Assembly: GCA_014155875.1 (NCBI GenBank)
Contig: JACEFZ010004192.1
Coordinates: 186,001 to 250,000, forward strand
Length of the DNA stretch: 64,000 nucleotides
Direction of reading: 5' to 3'
Source: Cepaea nemoralis
Lineage: Eukaryota > Mollusca > Gastropoda > Stylommatophora > Helicidae
Shown here: in pieces, positions 1 through 14,608 of the stretch
Layout of the letters: every line of letters starts with the position of its first letter
How positions within the stretch are numbered: the first letter of the stretch is position 1
The notes under the pieces: model-generated
What the model was told of the DNA's origin: nothing
The model's database searches: none
Seen by the model: only the letters and a program-made list of their open reading frames with translations
Program-made: the position numbers and the translations under genes

Positions 1-66
1 CTTAGGTCCAACTCCTCCATCAACTCCAATGTCCAGATTTCTGAATTTGTTTCTCAGAAATTCAAT
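1..66 (-). CDS. RPE: RPE exon 4 (cut by window edge)
   Basis: Twenty-two codons starting [10 protein letters not shown] and ending at VDGGVGPK, which contain the metal-binding aspartate of the family (Asp174 here). The acceptor reads ACCAAACAG just upstream on the minus strand and joins in phase 0 to exon 3. The frame is still open at position 1, so the exon continues outside the window. Confidence 0.9.
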   Translation of the reverse strand, partial: MEFLRNKFRNLDIGVDGGVGPK

Positions 67-3000
67 CTGTTTGGTCAGAAATCATTAATAATGGGCAAAT
101 GTCTTCGACAATGTACAATATTTACATTAATTAACATTCTAAAAGGACAAAAACGTTATTTCTTTCTTAGTCTTTCCACTACTAACCAGAGACATAGAGA
201 CACTTTAGTCTTGTTTAGTCTTTCTTCTTCTATCAGAGGCGCTTACAGTCTTTCCTCCTGTATCCATACAACCTTCACCAGATTGTTACAAAAAATCAAA
301 AAAGTGATATGATATTCATGAACTGAATCTAACAAAATGTTTGCAAATTATTCAGAGATCCAGTCCTCATACCACACCACTTGATCCGCAAACTTCAACC
401 ATTTAATTTCTACACTACTAACATAAGAATGCCGGTCTCCATGGCTAAGGGCTTGCGGACGTGATTCGTAAGTCCATTTACCCGTGTTCGAAACACAGCT
501 GCATCCAATTTGACAGCTGATCGCATTGTGCTGGGTTTTAACGTGTTGGTATGGGTGCCGGTCGTTCAGAAAGCAATGGCAAACTACTGAACATAAACTT
601 GCCAAGACATCAACAACAGCAGTACAATGTTGGTGTTGACAGTGATGTCCTGTAAATAGGATATGCATCAAACAAAAAAACATAAGGATGTGAATCCTGG
701 GTCATTTCACAAACACTAAAAACAAACAGAAATACAAATTTAGGCATTGTCAGGAGCAGGGTGGTTTGCTTAAGGTCTTCACCAGTCTACAATGTGTCTC
801 AAGGGTCGCTCCTGTAGGCCAGATATTCTCTAACCAATAGTAAAACCAAGGATATTTATCCACAGGTTCTAAACTCTAGTAAAGCAAGCAATTTTTATCT
901 ATGGGCTCTAAACTAAGGTAAAGCAACACATTTTTATCTATGGGCTCTAAACTAAGGTAAAACAACACATTTTTATCTATGGGTTCTAAACCTTGGTAAA
1001 GCAAACACATTTGTATCTATGGGTTTTAAACCTTGGTAAAACAACACATTTTTATCTATGGGCTCTAAACTAAGGTAAAACAACACATTTTTATCTATGG
1101 GCTCTAAACTAAGGTAAAACAACACATTTTTATCTATGGGTTCTAAACCTTGGTAAAGCAACACATTTTTATCTATGGGCTCTAAACCTTGGTAAAGCAA
1201 ACACATTTGTATCTATGGGTTCTAAACCTTGGTAAAACAACACATTTGTATCTATGGGCTCTAAACTAAGGTAAAACAACACATTTTTATCTATGGGCTC
1301 TAAACTAAGGTAAAACAACACATTTTTATCTGTGGGCTCTAAACTAAGGTAAAACAACACATTTTTATCTATGGGCTCTAAAGTAAGGTAAAACAACACA
1401 TTTTTATCTATGGGTTCTAAACCTTGGTAAAGCAACACAATTTATCCATGGGTTCTAAACCTTGGTAAAACAACACATTTTTATCTATGGCTTCTAAACC
1501 TTGGTAAAGCAACACATTTTATCCATGGGTTCTAAATCCTGGTAAAACAACACATTTTTATCTATGGGTTCTAAACTAAGGTAAAACAACACATTTTTAT
1601 CTATGGGCTCTAAACTAAGGTAAAACAACACATTTTTATCTATGGGCTCTAAACTAAGGTAAAACAACACATTTTTATCTATGGGTTCTAAACCTTGGTA
1701 AAGCAAACACATTTGTATCTATGGGTTCTAAACCTTGGTAAAACAACACATTTTTATCTATGGGCTCTAAACTAAGGTAAAACAACACATTTTTATCTAT
1801 GGGCTCTAAACTAAGGTAAAACAACACATTTTTATCTATGGGTTCTAAACCTTGGTAAAGCAACACATTTTTATCTATGGGTTCTAACCCTTGGTAAAGC
1901 AAACACATTTGTATCTATGGGTTCTAAACCTTGGTAAAACAACACATTTTTATCTATGGGTTCTAAACTAAGGTAAAACAACACATTTTTATCTATGGGC
2001 TCTAAACTAAGGTAAAACAACACATTTTTATCTATGGGCTCTAAACTAAGGTAAAGCAACACATTTGTATCTATGGGTTCTAAACCTTGGTAAAACAACA
2101 CATTTTTATCTATGGGCTCTAAACTAAGGTAAAGCAACACATTTTTATCTATGGGTTCTAAACCTTGGTAAGCAACACAATTTATCTATGGGTTCTAAAC
2201 CTTGGTAAAACAACACATTTTTATCTATGGGCTCTAAACTAAGGTAAAGCAACACATTTTTATCTATGGGTTCTAAACCTTGGTAAATAAGCATATTTTT
2301 ATCTATGGGTTCTAAACCTTGGTAAAGCAACACATTTATATCTATGGGTTCTAAACCTTGGTAAAGCAAACACATTTGTATCTATGGGTTCTAAACCTTG
2401 GTAAAACAACACATTTTTATCTATGGGCTCTAAACTAAGGTAAAACAAACACATTTTTATCTATGGGCTCTAAACTAAGGTAAAACAACACATTTTTATC
2501 TATGGGCTCTAAAGTAAGGTAAAACAACACATTTTTATCTATGGGTTCTAAACCTTGGTAAAGCAAACACATTTGTATCTATGGGATCTAAACCTTGGTA
2601 AAACAACACATTTTTATCTATGGGCTTGCTTGCTTGCTTGTGTTCATTGGCTTGAGCTCCAACGAGAAGTCCTGTATGTCAGATGAAGGCATCCTGTTGT
2701 CCAACATCAGTGTGATGTCATACAGGACCTGAGGTTTGCGTGAGTATCCGTTGTCCCATGTCTGGCTTATTGGTGTGCAGACTGGTGGTTCCTCGCCGTA
2801 CAGGCAGACACTCTCCGACTTCGGAGGAATCGGCGATCCTATTGACTTTAGCCAGGACCCCGAAGGGACCTGTTGCCCAGGACGCTCGACGAGGACGCGT
2901 CAATAGGTCTTGGCCATTATATAACCCGGCCCTGGTGCCTTGGAAACACCTCTGCGTCCCTATCTATGGGCTCTAAACTAAGGTAAAGCAACACATTTTT

Positions 3001-6000
3001 ATCTATGGGTTCTAAACCTTGGTAAAGCAACACAATTTATCTATGGGTTCTAAACCTTGGTAAAACAACACATTTTTATCTATGGGCTCTAAACTAAGGT
3101 TAAGCAACACATTTTTATCTATGGGTTCTAAACCTTGGTAAAGCAACACAATTTATCTATGGGTTCTAAACCTTGGTAAAGCAAACACATTTGTATCTAT
3201 GGGCTCTAAACTAAGGTAAAACAACACATTTTTATCTATGGGCTCTAAACTAAGGTAAAACAACACATTTTTATCTATGGGTTCTAAACCTTGGTAAAGC
3301 AACACATTTTTATCTATGGGTTCTAAACCTTGGTAAAGCAAACACATTTGTATCAATGGGTTCTAAACCTTGGTAAAACAACACATTTTTATCTATGGGT
3401 TCTAAACTAAGGTAAAACAACACATTTTTATCTATGGGCTCTAAACTAAGGTAAAACAACACATTTTTATCTATGGGCTCTAAACTAAGGTAAAACAACA
3501 CATTTTTATCTATGGGTTCTAAACCTTGGTAAAGCAAACACATTTGTATTTATGGGTTCTAAACCTTGGTAAAACAACACATTTTTATCTATGGGCTCTA
3601 AACTAAGGTAAAACAACACATTTTTATCTATGGGCTCTAAACTAAGGTAAAACAACACATTTTTATCTATGGGTTCTAAACCTTGGTAAAGCAACACATT
3701 TTTATCTATGGGTTCTAACCCTTGGTAAAGCAAACACATTTGTATCTATGGGTTCTAAACCTTGGTAAAACAACACATTTTTATCTATGGGTTCTAAACT
3801 AAGGTAAAACAGCACATTTTTATCTATGGGCTCTAAACTAAGGTAAAACAACACATTTTTATCTATGGGCTCTAAACTAAGGTAAAGCAACACATTTGTA
3901 TCTATGGGTTCTAAACCTTGGTAAAACAACACATTTTTATCTATGGGCTCTAAACTAAGGTAAAGCAACACATTTTTATCTATGGGTTCTAAAACCTTGG
4001 TAAAGCAACACAATTTATCTATGGGTTCTAAACCTTGGTAAAACAACACATTTTTATCTATGGGCTCTAAACTAAGGTAAAGCAACACATTTTTATCTAT
4101 GGGTTCTAAACCTTGGTAAAGCAACACAATTTATCTATGGGTTCTAAACCTTGGTAAAGCAAACACATTTGTATCTATGGGTTCTAAACCTTGGTAAAAC
4201 AACACATTTTTATCTATGGGTTCTAAACTAAGGTAAAACAACACATTTTTATCTATGGGCTCTAAACTAAGGTAAAACAACACATTTTTATCTATGGGCT
4301 CTAAACTAAGGTAAAGCAACACATTTGTATCTATGGGTTCTAAACCTTGGTAAAACAACACATTTTTATCTATGGGCTCTAAACTAAGGTAAAGCAACAC
4401 ATTTTTATCTATGGGTTCTAAACCTTGGTAAAGCAACACAATTTATCTATGGGTTCTAAACCTTGGTAAAACAACACATTTTATCTATGGGCTCTAAACT
4501 AAGGTAAAGCAACACATTTTTATCTATGGGTTCTAAACCTTGGTAAATAAGCATATTTTTATCTATGGGTTCTAAACCTTGGTAAAGCAACACATTTATA
4601 TCTATGGGTTCTAAACCTTGGTAAAGCAAACACATTTGTATCTATGGGTTCTAAACCTTGGTAAAACAACACATTTTTATCTATGGGCTCTAAACTAAGG
4701 TAAAACAACACATTTTTATCTATGGGCTCTAAACTAAGGTAAAACAACACATTTTTATCTATGGGCTCTAAAGTAAGGTAAAACAACACATTTTTATCTA
4801 TGGGTTCTAAACCTTGGTAAAGCAAACACATTTGTATCTATGGGATCTAAACCTTGGTAAAACAACACATTTTTATCTATGGGCTTGCTTGCTTGCTTGT
4901 GTTCATTGGCTTGAGCTCCAACGAGAAGTCCTGTATGTCAGATGAAGGCATCCTGTTGTCCAACATCAGTGTGATGTCATACAGGACCTGAGGTTTGCGT
5001 GAGTATCCGTTGTCCCATGTCTGGCTTATTGGTGTGCAGACTGGTGGTTCCTCGCCGTACAGGCAGACACTCTCCGACTTCGGAGGAATCGGCGATCCTA
5101 TTGACTTTAGCCAGGACCCCGAAGGGACCTGTTGCCCAGGACGCTCGACGAGGACGCGTCAATAGGTCTTGGCCAGTATATAACCCGGCCCTGGTGCCTT
5201 GGAAACACCTCTGCGTCCCTATCTATGGGCTCTAAACTAAGGTAAAGCAACACATTTTTATCTATGGGTTCTAAACCTTGGTAAAGCAACACAATTTATC
5301 TATGGGTTCTAAACCTTGGTAAAACAACACATTTTATCTATGGGCTCTAAACTAAGGTTAAGCAACACATTTTTTATCTATGGGTTCTAAACCTTGGTAA
5401 AGCAACACAATTTATCTATGGGTTCTAAACCTTGTGTAAAGCAAACACATTTGTATCTATGGGCTCTAAACTAAGGTAAAACAACACATTTTTATCTATG
5501 GGCTCTAAACTAAGGTAAAACAACACATTTTTATCTATGGGTTCTAACCTTGGTAAAGCAACACATTTTTATCTATGGGTTCTAAACCTTGGTAAAGCAA
5601 ACACATTGTATCAATGGGTTCTAAAACCTTGGTAAAACAACACATTTTTATCTATGGGTTCTAAACTAAGGTAAAACAACACATTTTTATCTATGGGCTC
5701 TAAACTAAGGTAAAACAACACATTTTTATCTATGGGCTCTAAACTAAGGTAAAACAACACATTTTTATCTATGGGTTCTAAACCTTGGTAAAGCAAACAC
5801 ATTTGTATTTATGGGTTCTAAACCTTGGTAAAAACAACACATTTTTATCTATGGGCTCTAAACTAAGGTAAAACAACACATTTTTATCTATGGGCTCTAA
5901 ACTAAGGTAAAACAACACATTTTTATCTATGGGTTCTAAACCTTGGTAAAGCAACACATTTTTATCTATGGGTTCTAACCCTTGGTAAAGCAAACACATT

Positions 6001-9000
6001 TGTATCTATGGGTTCTAAACCTTGGTAAAACAACACATTTTTATCTATGGGTTCTAAACTAAGGTAAAACAGCACATTTTTATCTATGGGCTCTAAACTA
6101 AGGTAAAACAACACATTTTTATCTATGGGCTCTAAACTAAGGTAAAGCAACACATTTGTATCTATGGGTTCTAAACCTTGGTAAAACAACACATTTTTAT
6201 CTATGGGCTCTAAACTAAGGTAAAGCAACACATTTTTATCTATGGGTTCTAAACCTTGGTAAAGCAACACAATTTATCTATGGGTTCTAAACCTTGGTAA
6301 AACAACACATTTTTATCTATGGGCTCTAAACTAAGGTAAAGCAACACATTTTTATCTATGGGTTCTAAACCTTGGTAAAGCAACACATTTTTATCTATGG
6401 CTTCTAAACCTTGGTAAAGCAACACATTTTATCCATGGGTTCTAAATCCTGGTAAAACAACACATTTTTATCTATGGGTTCTAAACTAAGGTAAAACAAC
6501 ACATTTTATCTATGGGCTCTAAACTAAGGTAAAACAACACATTTTTATCTATGGGCTCTAAACTAAGGTAAAACAACACATTTTTATCTATGGGTTCTAA
6601 ACCTTGGTAAAGCAAACACATTTGTATCTATGGGTTCTAAACCTTGGTAAAACAACACATTTTTATCTATGGGCTCTAAACTAAGGTAAAACAACACATT
6701 TTTATCTATGGGCTCTAAACTAAGGTAAAACAACACATTTTTTATCTATGGGTTCTAAACCTTGGTAAAGCAACACATTTTTATCTATGGGTTCTAACCC
6801 TTGGTAAAGCAAACACATTTGTATCTATGGGTTCTAAACCTTGGTAAAACAACACATTTTTATCTATGGGTTCTAAACTAAGGTAAAACAACACATTTTT
6901 ATCTATGGGCTCTAAACTAAGGTAAAACAACACATTTTTATCTATGGGCTCTAAACTAAGGTAAAGCAACACATTTGTATCTATGGGTTCTAAACCTTGG
7001 TAAAACAACACATTTTTATCTATGGGCTCTAAACTAAGGTAAAGCAACACATTTTTATCTATGGGTTCTAAACCTTGGTAAAGCAACACAATTTATCTAT
7101 GGGTTCTAAACCTTGGTAAACAACACATTTTTATCTATGGGCTCTAAACTAAGGTAAAGCAACACATTTTTATCTATGGGTTCTAAACCTTGGTAAATAA
7201 GCATATTTTTATCTATGGGTTCTAAACCTTGGTAAAGCAACACATTTATATCTATGGGTTCTAAACCTTGGTAAAGCAAACACATTTGTATCTATGGGTT
7301 CTAAACCTTGGTAAAACAACACATTTTTATCTATGGGCTCTAAACTAAGGTAAAACAACACATTTTTATCTATGGGCTCTAAACTAAGGTAAAACAACAC
7401 ATTTTTTATCTATGGGCTCTAAAGTAAGGTAAAACAACACATTTTTATCTATGGGTTCTAAACCTTGGTAAAGCAAACACATTTGTATCTATGGGATCTA
7501 AACCTTGGTAAAACAACACATTTTTATCTATGGGCTTGCTTGCTTGCTTGTGTTCATTGGCTTGAGCTCCAACGAGAAGTCCTGTATGTCAGATGAAGGC
7601 ATCCTGTTGTCCAACATCAGTGTGATGTCATACAGGACCTGAGGTTTGCGTGAGTATCCGTTGTCCATGTCTGGCTTATTGGTGTGCAGACTGGTGGTTC
7701 CTCGCCGTACAGGCAGACACTCTCCGACTTCGGAGGAATCGGCGATCCTATTGACTTTAGCCAGGACCCCGAAGGGACCTGTTGCCCAGGACGCTCGACG
7801 AGGACGCGTCAATAGGTCTTGGCCAGTATATAACCCGGCCCTGGTGCCTTGGAAACACCTCTGCGTCCCTATCTATGGGCTCTAAACTAAGGTAAAGCAA
7901 CACATTTTTATCTATGGGTTCTAAACCTTGGTAAAGCAACACAATTTATCTATGGGTTCTAAACCTTGGTAAAACAACACATTTTTATCTATGGGCTCTA
8001 AACTAAGGTTAAGCAACACATTTTTATCTATGGGTTCTAAACCTTGGTAAAGCAACACAATTTATCTATGGGTTCTAAACCTTGGTAAAGCAAACACATT
8101 TGTATCTATGGGCTCTAAACTAAGGTAAAACAACACATTTTTATCTATGGGCTCTAAACTAAGGTAAAACAACACATTTTTATCTATGGGTTCTAAACCT
8201 TGGTAAAGCAACACATTTTTATCTATGGGTTCTAAACCTTGGTAAAGCAAACACATTTGTATCAATGGGTTCTAAACCTTGGTAAAACAACACATTTTTA
8301 TCTATGGGTTCTAAACTAAGGTAAAACAACACATTTTATCTATGGGCTCTAAACTAAGGTAAAACAACACATTTTTATCTATGGGCTCTAAACTAAGGTA
8401 AAACAACACATTTTTATCTATGGGTTCTAAACCATGGTAAAGCAAACACATTTGTATTTATGGGTTCTAAACCTTGGTAAAACAACACATTTTTATCTAT
8501 GGGCTCTAAACTAAGGTAAAACAACACATTTTTATCTATGGGCTCTAAACTAAGGTAAAACAACACATTTTTATCTATGGGTTTCTAAACCTTGGTAAAG
8601 CAACACATTTTTATCTATGGGTTCTAACCCTTGGTAAAGCAAACACATTTGTATCTATGGGTTCTAAACCTTGGTAAAACAACACATTTTTATCTATGGG
8701 TTCTAAACTAAGGTAAAACAGCACATTTTTATCTATGGGCCTCTAAACTAAGGTAAAAACAACCATTTTTATCTATGGGCTCTAAACTAAGGTAAAGCAA
8801 CACATTTGTATCTATGGGTTCTAAACCTTGGTAAAACAACACATTTTTATCTATGGGCTCTAAACTAAGGTAAAGCAACACATTTTTATCTATGGGTTCT
8901 AAACCTTGGTAAAGCAACACAATTTATCTATGGGTTCTAAACCTTGGTAAAACAACACATTTTTATCTATGGGCTCTAACTAAGGTAAAGCAACACATTT

Positions 9001-12000
9001 TTATCTATGGGTTCTTAAACCTTGGTTAAAGCAACACAATTTATCTATGGGTTCTAAACCTTGGTAAAAGAAACACATTTTGTATCTATGGGTTCTAAAC
9101 CTTGGTAAAACAACACATTTTTTATCTATGGTTCTAAACTAAGGTAAACAACACATTTTTATCTATGGGCTCTAAACTAAGGTAAAACAACACATTTTAT
9201 CTATGGGCTCTAAACTAAGGTAAAGCAACACATTTGTATCTATGGGTTCTAAACCTTGGTAAAACAACACATTTTTATCTATGGGCTCTAAACTAAGGTA
9301 AAGCAACACATTTTTATCTATGGGTTCTAAACCTTGGTAAAGCAACACAATTTATCTATGGGTTCTAAACCTTGGTAAAACAACACATTTTTATCTATGG
9401 GCTCTAAACTAAGGTAAAGCAACACATTTTTATCTATGGGTTCTAAACCTTGGTAAATAAGCATATTTTTATCTATGGGTTCTAAACCTTGGTAAAGCAA
9501 CACATTTATATCTATGGGTTCTAAACCTTGGTAAAGCAAACACATTTGTATCTATGGGTTCTAAACCTTGGTAAAACAACACATTTTTATCTATGGGCTC
9601 TAAACTAAGGTAAAACAACACATTTTTATCTATGGGCTCTAAACTAAGGTAAAACAACACATTTTTATCTATGGGCTCTAAAGTAAGGTAAAACAACACA
9701 TTTTTATCTATGGGTTCTAAACCTTGGTAAAGCAAACACATTTGTATCTATGGGATCTAAACCTTGGTAAAACAACACATTTTTATCTATGGGCTTGCTT
9801 GCTTGCTTGTGTTCATTGGCTTGAGCTCCAACGAGAAGTCCTGTATGTCAGATGAAGGCATCCTGTTGTCCAACATCAGTGTGATGTCATACAGGACCTG
9901 AGGTTTGCGTGAGTATCCGTTGTCCCATGTCTGGCTTATTGGTGTGCAGACTGGTGGTTCCTCGCCGTACAGGCAGACACTCTCCCGACTTCGGAGGAAT
10001 CGGCGATCCTATTGACTTTAGCCAGGACCCCGAAGGGACCTGTTTGCCCAGGACGCTCGACGAGGACGCGTCAATAGGTCTTGGCCAGTATATAACCCGG
10101 CCCTGGTGCCTTGGAAACACCTCTGCGTCCCTATCTATGGGCTCTAAACTAAGGTTAAAGCAACACATTTTTATCTATGGGTTCTAAACCTTGGTAAAGC
10201 AACACAATTTATCTATGGGTTCTAAACCTTGGTAAAACAACACATTTTTATCTATGGGCTCTAAACTAAGGTTAAGCAACACATTTTTATCTATGGGTTC
10301 TAAACCTTGGTAAAGCAACACAATTATCTATGGGTTCTAAACCTTGGTAAAGCAAACACATTTGTATCTATGGGCTCTAAACTAAGGTAAAACAACACAT
10401 TTTTATCTATGGGCTCTAAACTAAGGTAAAGCAACACATTTTTATCTATGGGTTCTAAACCTTGGTAAAGCAACACATTTTTTATCTATGGGTTCTAAAC
10501 CTTGGTAAAGCCAAACACATTTGTATCAATGGGTTCTAAACCTTGGTAAAAACAACACATTTTTATCTATGGGTTCTAAACTAAGGTAAAACAACACATT
10601 TTTATCTATGGGCTCTAAACTAAGGTAAAACAACACATTTTTATCTATGGGCTCTAAACTAAGGTAAAACAACACATTTTTATCTATGGGTTCTAAACCT
10701 TGGTAAAGCAAAACACATTTGTATTTATGGGTTCTAAACCTTGGTAAAACAACACATTTTTATCTATGGGCTCTAAAACTAAGGTAAAACAACACATTTT
10801 TATCTATGGGCTCTAACTAAGGTAAAACAACACATTTTTATCTATGGGTTCTAAACCTTGGTAAAGCAACACATTTTTATCTATGGGTTCTAACCCTTGG
10901 TAAAGCAAACACATTTGTATCTATGGGTTCTAAACCTTGGTAAAACAACACATTTTTATCTATGGGTTCTAAACTAAGGTAAAACAGCACATTTTTATCT
11001 ATGGGCTCTAAACTAAGGTAAAACAACACATTTTTATCTATGGGCTCTAAACTAAGGTAAAGCAACACATTTGTATCTATGGGTTCTAAACCTTGGTAAA
11101 ACAACACATTTTTATCTATGGGCTCTAAACTAAGGTAAAGCAACACATTTTTATCTATGGGTTCTAAACCTTGGTAAAGCAACACAATTTATCTATGGGT
11201 TCTAAACCTTGGTAAAACAACACATTTTTATCTATGGGCTCTAAACTAAGGTAAAGCAACACATTTTTATCTATGGGTTCTAAACCTTGGTAAAGCAACA
11301 CAATTTATCTATGGGTTCTAAACCTTGGTAAAGCAAACACATTTGTATCTATGGGTTCTAAACCTTGGTAAAACAACACATTTTTATCTATGGGCTCTAA
11401 ACTAAGGTAAAGCAACACATTTTTATCTATGGGTTCTAAACCTTGGTAAAGCAACACAATTTATCCATGGGTTCTAAACCTTGGTAAAGCAACACATTTG
11501 TATCTATGGGTTCTAAATCCTGGCAAAACAACACATTTTAACTATGGTTTCTTAACCTTGGTAAAGCAACACATTTTTATCTATGGTTTCTAAACCCTAC
11601 TAAAGCAAGAAATTTTGATCTATGGGTTCTAAACCTTGGTAAAACAGCATATTTTTATCTATGTGTTCTAAACCTTGGTAAATAAGCATATTTTTATCTA
11701 TGGGTTCTAAACCTTGGTAAAACAACACATTTTTATCTATGGGTTCTAAACTAAGGTAAAACAGCACATTTTTATCTATGGGCTCTAAACTAAGGTAAAA
11801 CAACACATTTTTATCTATGGGCTCTAAACTAAGGTAAAGCAACACATTTGTATCTATGGTTCTAAACCTTGGTAAAACAACACATTTTTATCTATGGGCT
11901 CTAAACTAAGGTAAAGCAACACATTTTTATCTATGGGTTCTAAACCTTGGTAAAGCAACACAATTTATCTATGGGTTCTAAACCTTGGTAAAACAACACA

Positions 12001-14571
12001 TTTTTATCTATGGGCTCTAAACTAAGGTAAAGCAACACATTTTTATCTATGGGTTCTAAACCTTGGTAAAGCAACACAATTTATCTATGGGTTTCTAAAC
12101 CTTGGTAAAGCAAACACATTTGTATCTATGGGTTCTAAACCTTGGTAAAACAACACATTTTTATCTATGGGCTCTAAACTAAGGTAAAGCAACACATTTT
12201 TATCTATGGGTTCTAAACCTTGGTAAAGCAACACAATTTATCCATGGGTTCTAAACCTTGGTAAAGCAACACATTTGTATCTATGGGTTCTAAATCCTGG
12301 CAAAACAACACATTTTAACTATGGTTTCTTAACCTTGGTAAAGCAACACATTTTTATCTATGGTTTCTAAACCCTACTAAAGCAAGAAATTTTGATCTAT
12401 GGGTTCTAAACCTTGGTAAAACAGCATATTTTTATCTATGTGTTCTAAACCTTGGTAAATAAGCATATTTTTATCTATGGGTTCTAAACCTTGGTAAAGC
12501 AACACATTTATATCTATGGGTTCTAAACCTTGGTAAAGCAACACATTTTTATCTATGGTTTCTAAACCTTGGTAAAGCAACGCATTTTTATCTATGGTTT
12601 CTAAACCCTACTAAAGCAAGAAATTTTGATCTATGGGTTCTAAACCTTGGTAAAACAGCATATTTGTATCTATGGGTTCTAAACCTTGGTAAAACAGCAT
12701 ATTTTTATCTATGGGTTCTACACCTTGGTAAAGCAACACATTTTTATCTATGGTTTCTAAACCCTACTAAAGCAAGCAATTTTGATCTATGGGTTCTAAA
12801 CCCTGGTAAAGCAAGCAATTTTTATCTATGGCTTCTAAACCTTGTAAAACAAGCAATTTTTATCTATGGGTTCTAAACCTGGTAAAGCAACACAAGTTTT
12901 TAATCTATCAAAGGAAAAATAAATGTTATTGTAAACCCGACCTGCATACTGTGTGGCAACTGTCTGACCAACTGGGCTTCAATCTTCACCCCCCAAAATA
13001 ATTCTGGCATAATAACATGAGTTGTAATATTTCTTTATATACTACGGACAAGAATTTAGTGTGAAACTCTCACCTTTGGAACACACTCAGTAATAAACTT
13101 TTGACCTCCAAATCCAGGATTGACTGTCATGATCAGCACACAATCAAGCTGATCGATGTACGGCAGCACAACTTCTACATCTGTGGGTGGGTTGATACCC
13201 ATGCCAGCCTGTGGGACAGATGCAATGATACATTAACTCTTTCTTTGGTCCCAGCAGTTGCCAAATGGGGGCAGTAAAAAAAATATAAATCACAAGTGTA
13301 TTACCTCTACATGGGCTAAATATTTACACCTCATAAATAACATGCGATCGAAACACAGCTGCGGGCGATTTGGCAGCAGACTGCCTTGTGTTCATTTTTT
13401 ATGAAATGGTGTGGGTGCCGGCTGTTCAGAAAGCAATGGCAAGCTACTGAACATAAACTTGCCAAGAGATCACAACAGCAAAAAATGCTGGTGCTGATTG
13501 TGACGTCTTGTAAAAGATATGCAACTAACTTTTCTGTAAATAACAAGTGTGTTGTCAGATTGCTTTAGTATAATCATCAGGAAATTAAACCACTTCCACA
13601 CAGTCTGCCTTAGGTAGCTATTGAAGATTAAATGGCAAGACAAGATCCCAGACACTGAAGTTCTAGAAACAGCGTCCATGCCCAGTATCCACACTCTACT
13701 AATGAAAAATCAGATTCACTGGGCTGGTCACTTAACTCGTATGCCAGATCACAGGCTCCCTAAACAAATTTTCTACGGTGAGCTGCGTTGTGGTAAACAC
13801 ACCCAAGGCGGCCAGGGAAATGCTTTAAAGACACTCTCAAAATCTCACTGAAAGCTTTTGGAATTCATCTTGACACCTGGGAGACTGCTGCTAAAGACCG
13901 TAATTCGTGGCGTGCATCATTACATAAGGGTGCAGTTACTTGTGAAGCAACCAGGACTGCAAGAGCTGCGAAGAAAAGGCTAGACAGAAAAACCACTGCA
14001 GGAGATCCTCCTCCTGGAACGTCAAGCATTCTTTGTCCACATTGTCAAAGAACATTTCGAGCCAAAATAGGCCTTATCAGCCATCTTAGAACTCACGGCT
14101 CCATACTTTCAACCCCACTGGATGAAATGAATGGTCATCATCACTCTTGATGGACAAACAACAGCAACATCATCACCATGTGCCATGCCAAATATGATAG
14201 GCACTCATGTCTCTCCACAGATCTTTATCTGTGGTGTTCTGCATCAATTGGAATTGATTTCTTTGGGCGCTTGCTCGCTTTGAACTCAAGCGTAGTCCAT
14301 ACACAATACTTCTAGTAGTGATGGACTGAATTTTTCGTGTGGATTAGCTTCACCTATTAACAGTGTCCCTCGCCTTCAGGCAAACCTACTCCGACTTCAG
14401 AGGTACTTGTAATTAACGTCCCCAAGCCAAGGACAATAGGTCAACATGTTAGTCGAATTGTCCGGTGTAGGGGTTGAACTCCTTACCTCTGCATCAGCAC
14501 ACCGGATGTTTAAAAACTCGCGCTCTTATCCATTTGGCCATGCTGACCTGCAGGAATTGATTTAATTTCCC

Positions 14572-14608
<37 letters not shown>

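Larger units (their letters stand above)
834..12898. repeat. 39-bp satellite/minisatellite array, about 12 kb, with higher-order structure
   Basis: About 275 head-to-tail copies of a 39-bp unit fill RPE intron 3. Units come in two main types that differ in one trinucleotide block: TCTAAACCTTGGTAAA versus TCTAAACTAAGGTAAA. Smaller variants also recur, for example TTTGTATC, ACAATTTATC and AATAAGCATA. As 39 is divisible by three and the minus-strand reading lacks stops in many units, many spurious short ORFs with the theme [11 protein letters not shown] appear. Both edges hold more diverged units (AAAGCAAGCAATTTT) and the centre is nearly uniform. Four copies of one mobile element are embedded (separate entries). 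Copies around 8.7-10.8 kb show many single-base indels, possibly sequencing error. Confidence 0.97.

Noticed and set aside
2718..2976. Conserved 61-78 codon ORFs repeated in each array block (MTRPRRASW..., MSIRCPMSG...)
   Set aside because: They are chance frames in the four copies of the embedded retroelement; no domain is recognisable and both strands are open.
973..12580. Dozens of minus-strand ORFs of 60-141 codons with the theme [11 protein letters not shown]
   Set aside because: They follow from a 39-bp, stop-poor unit inside an RPE intron; each begins and ends at unit variants, not at gene signals.
834..12898. CRISPR array
   Set aside because: There are no unique spacers between repeats, the units are directly adjacent, and the setting is an animal gene intron.
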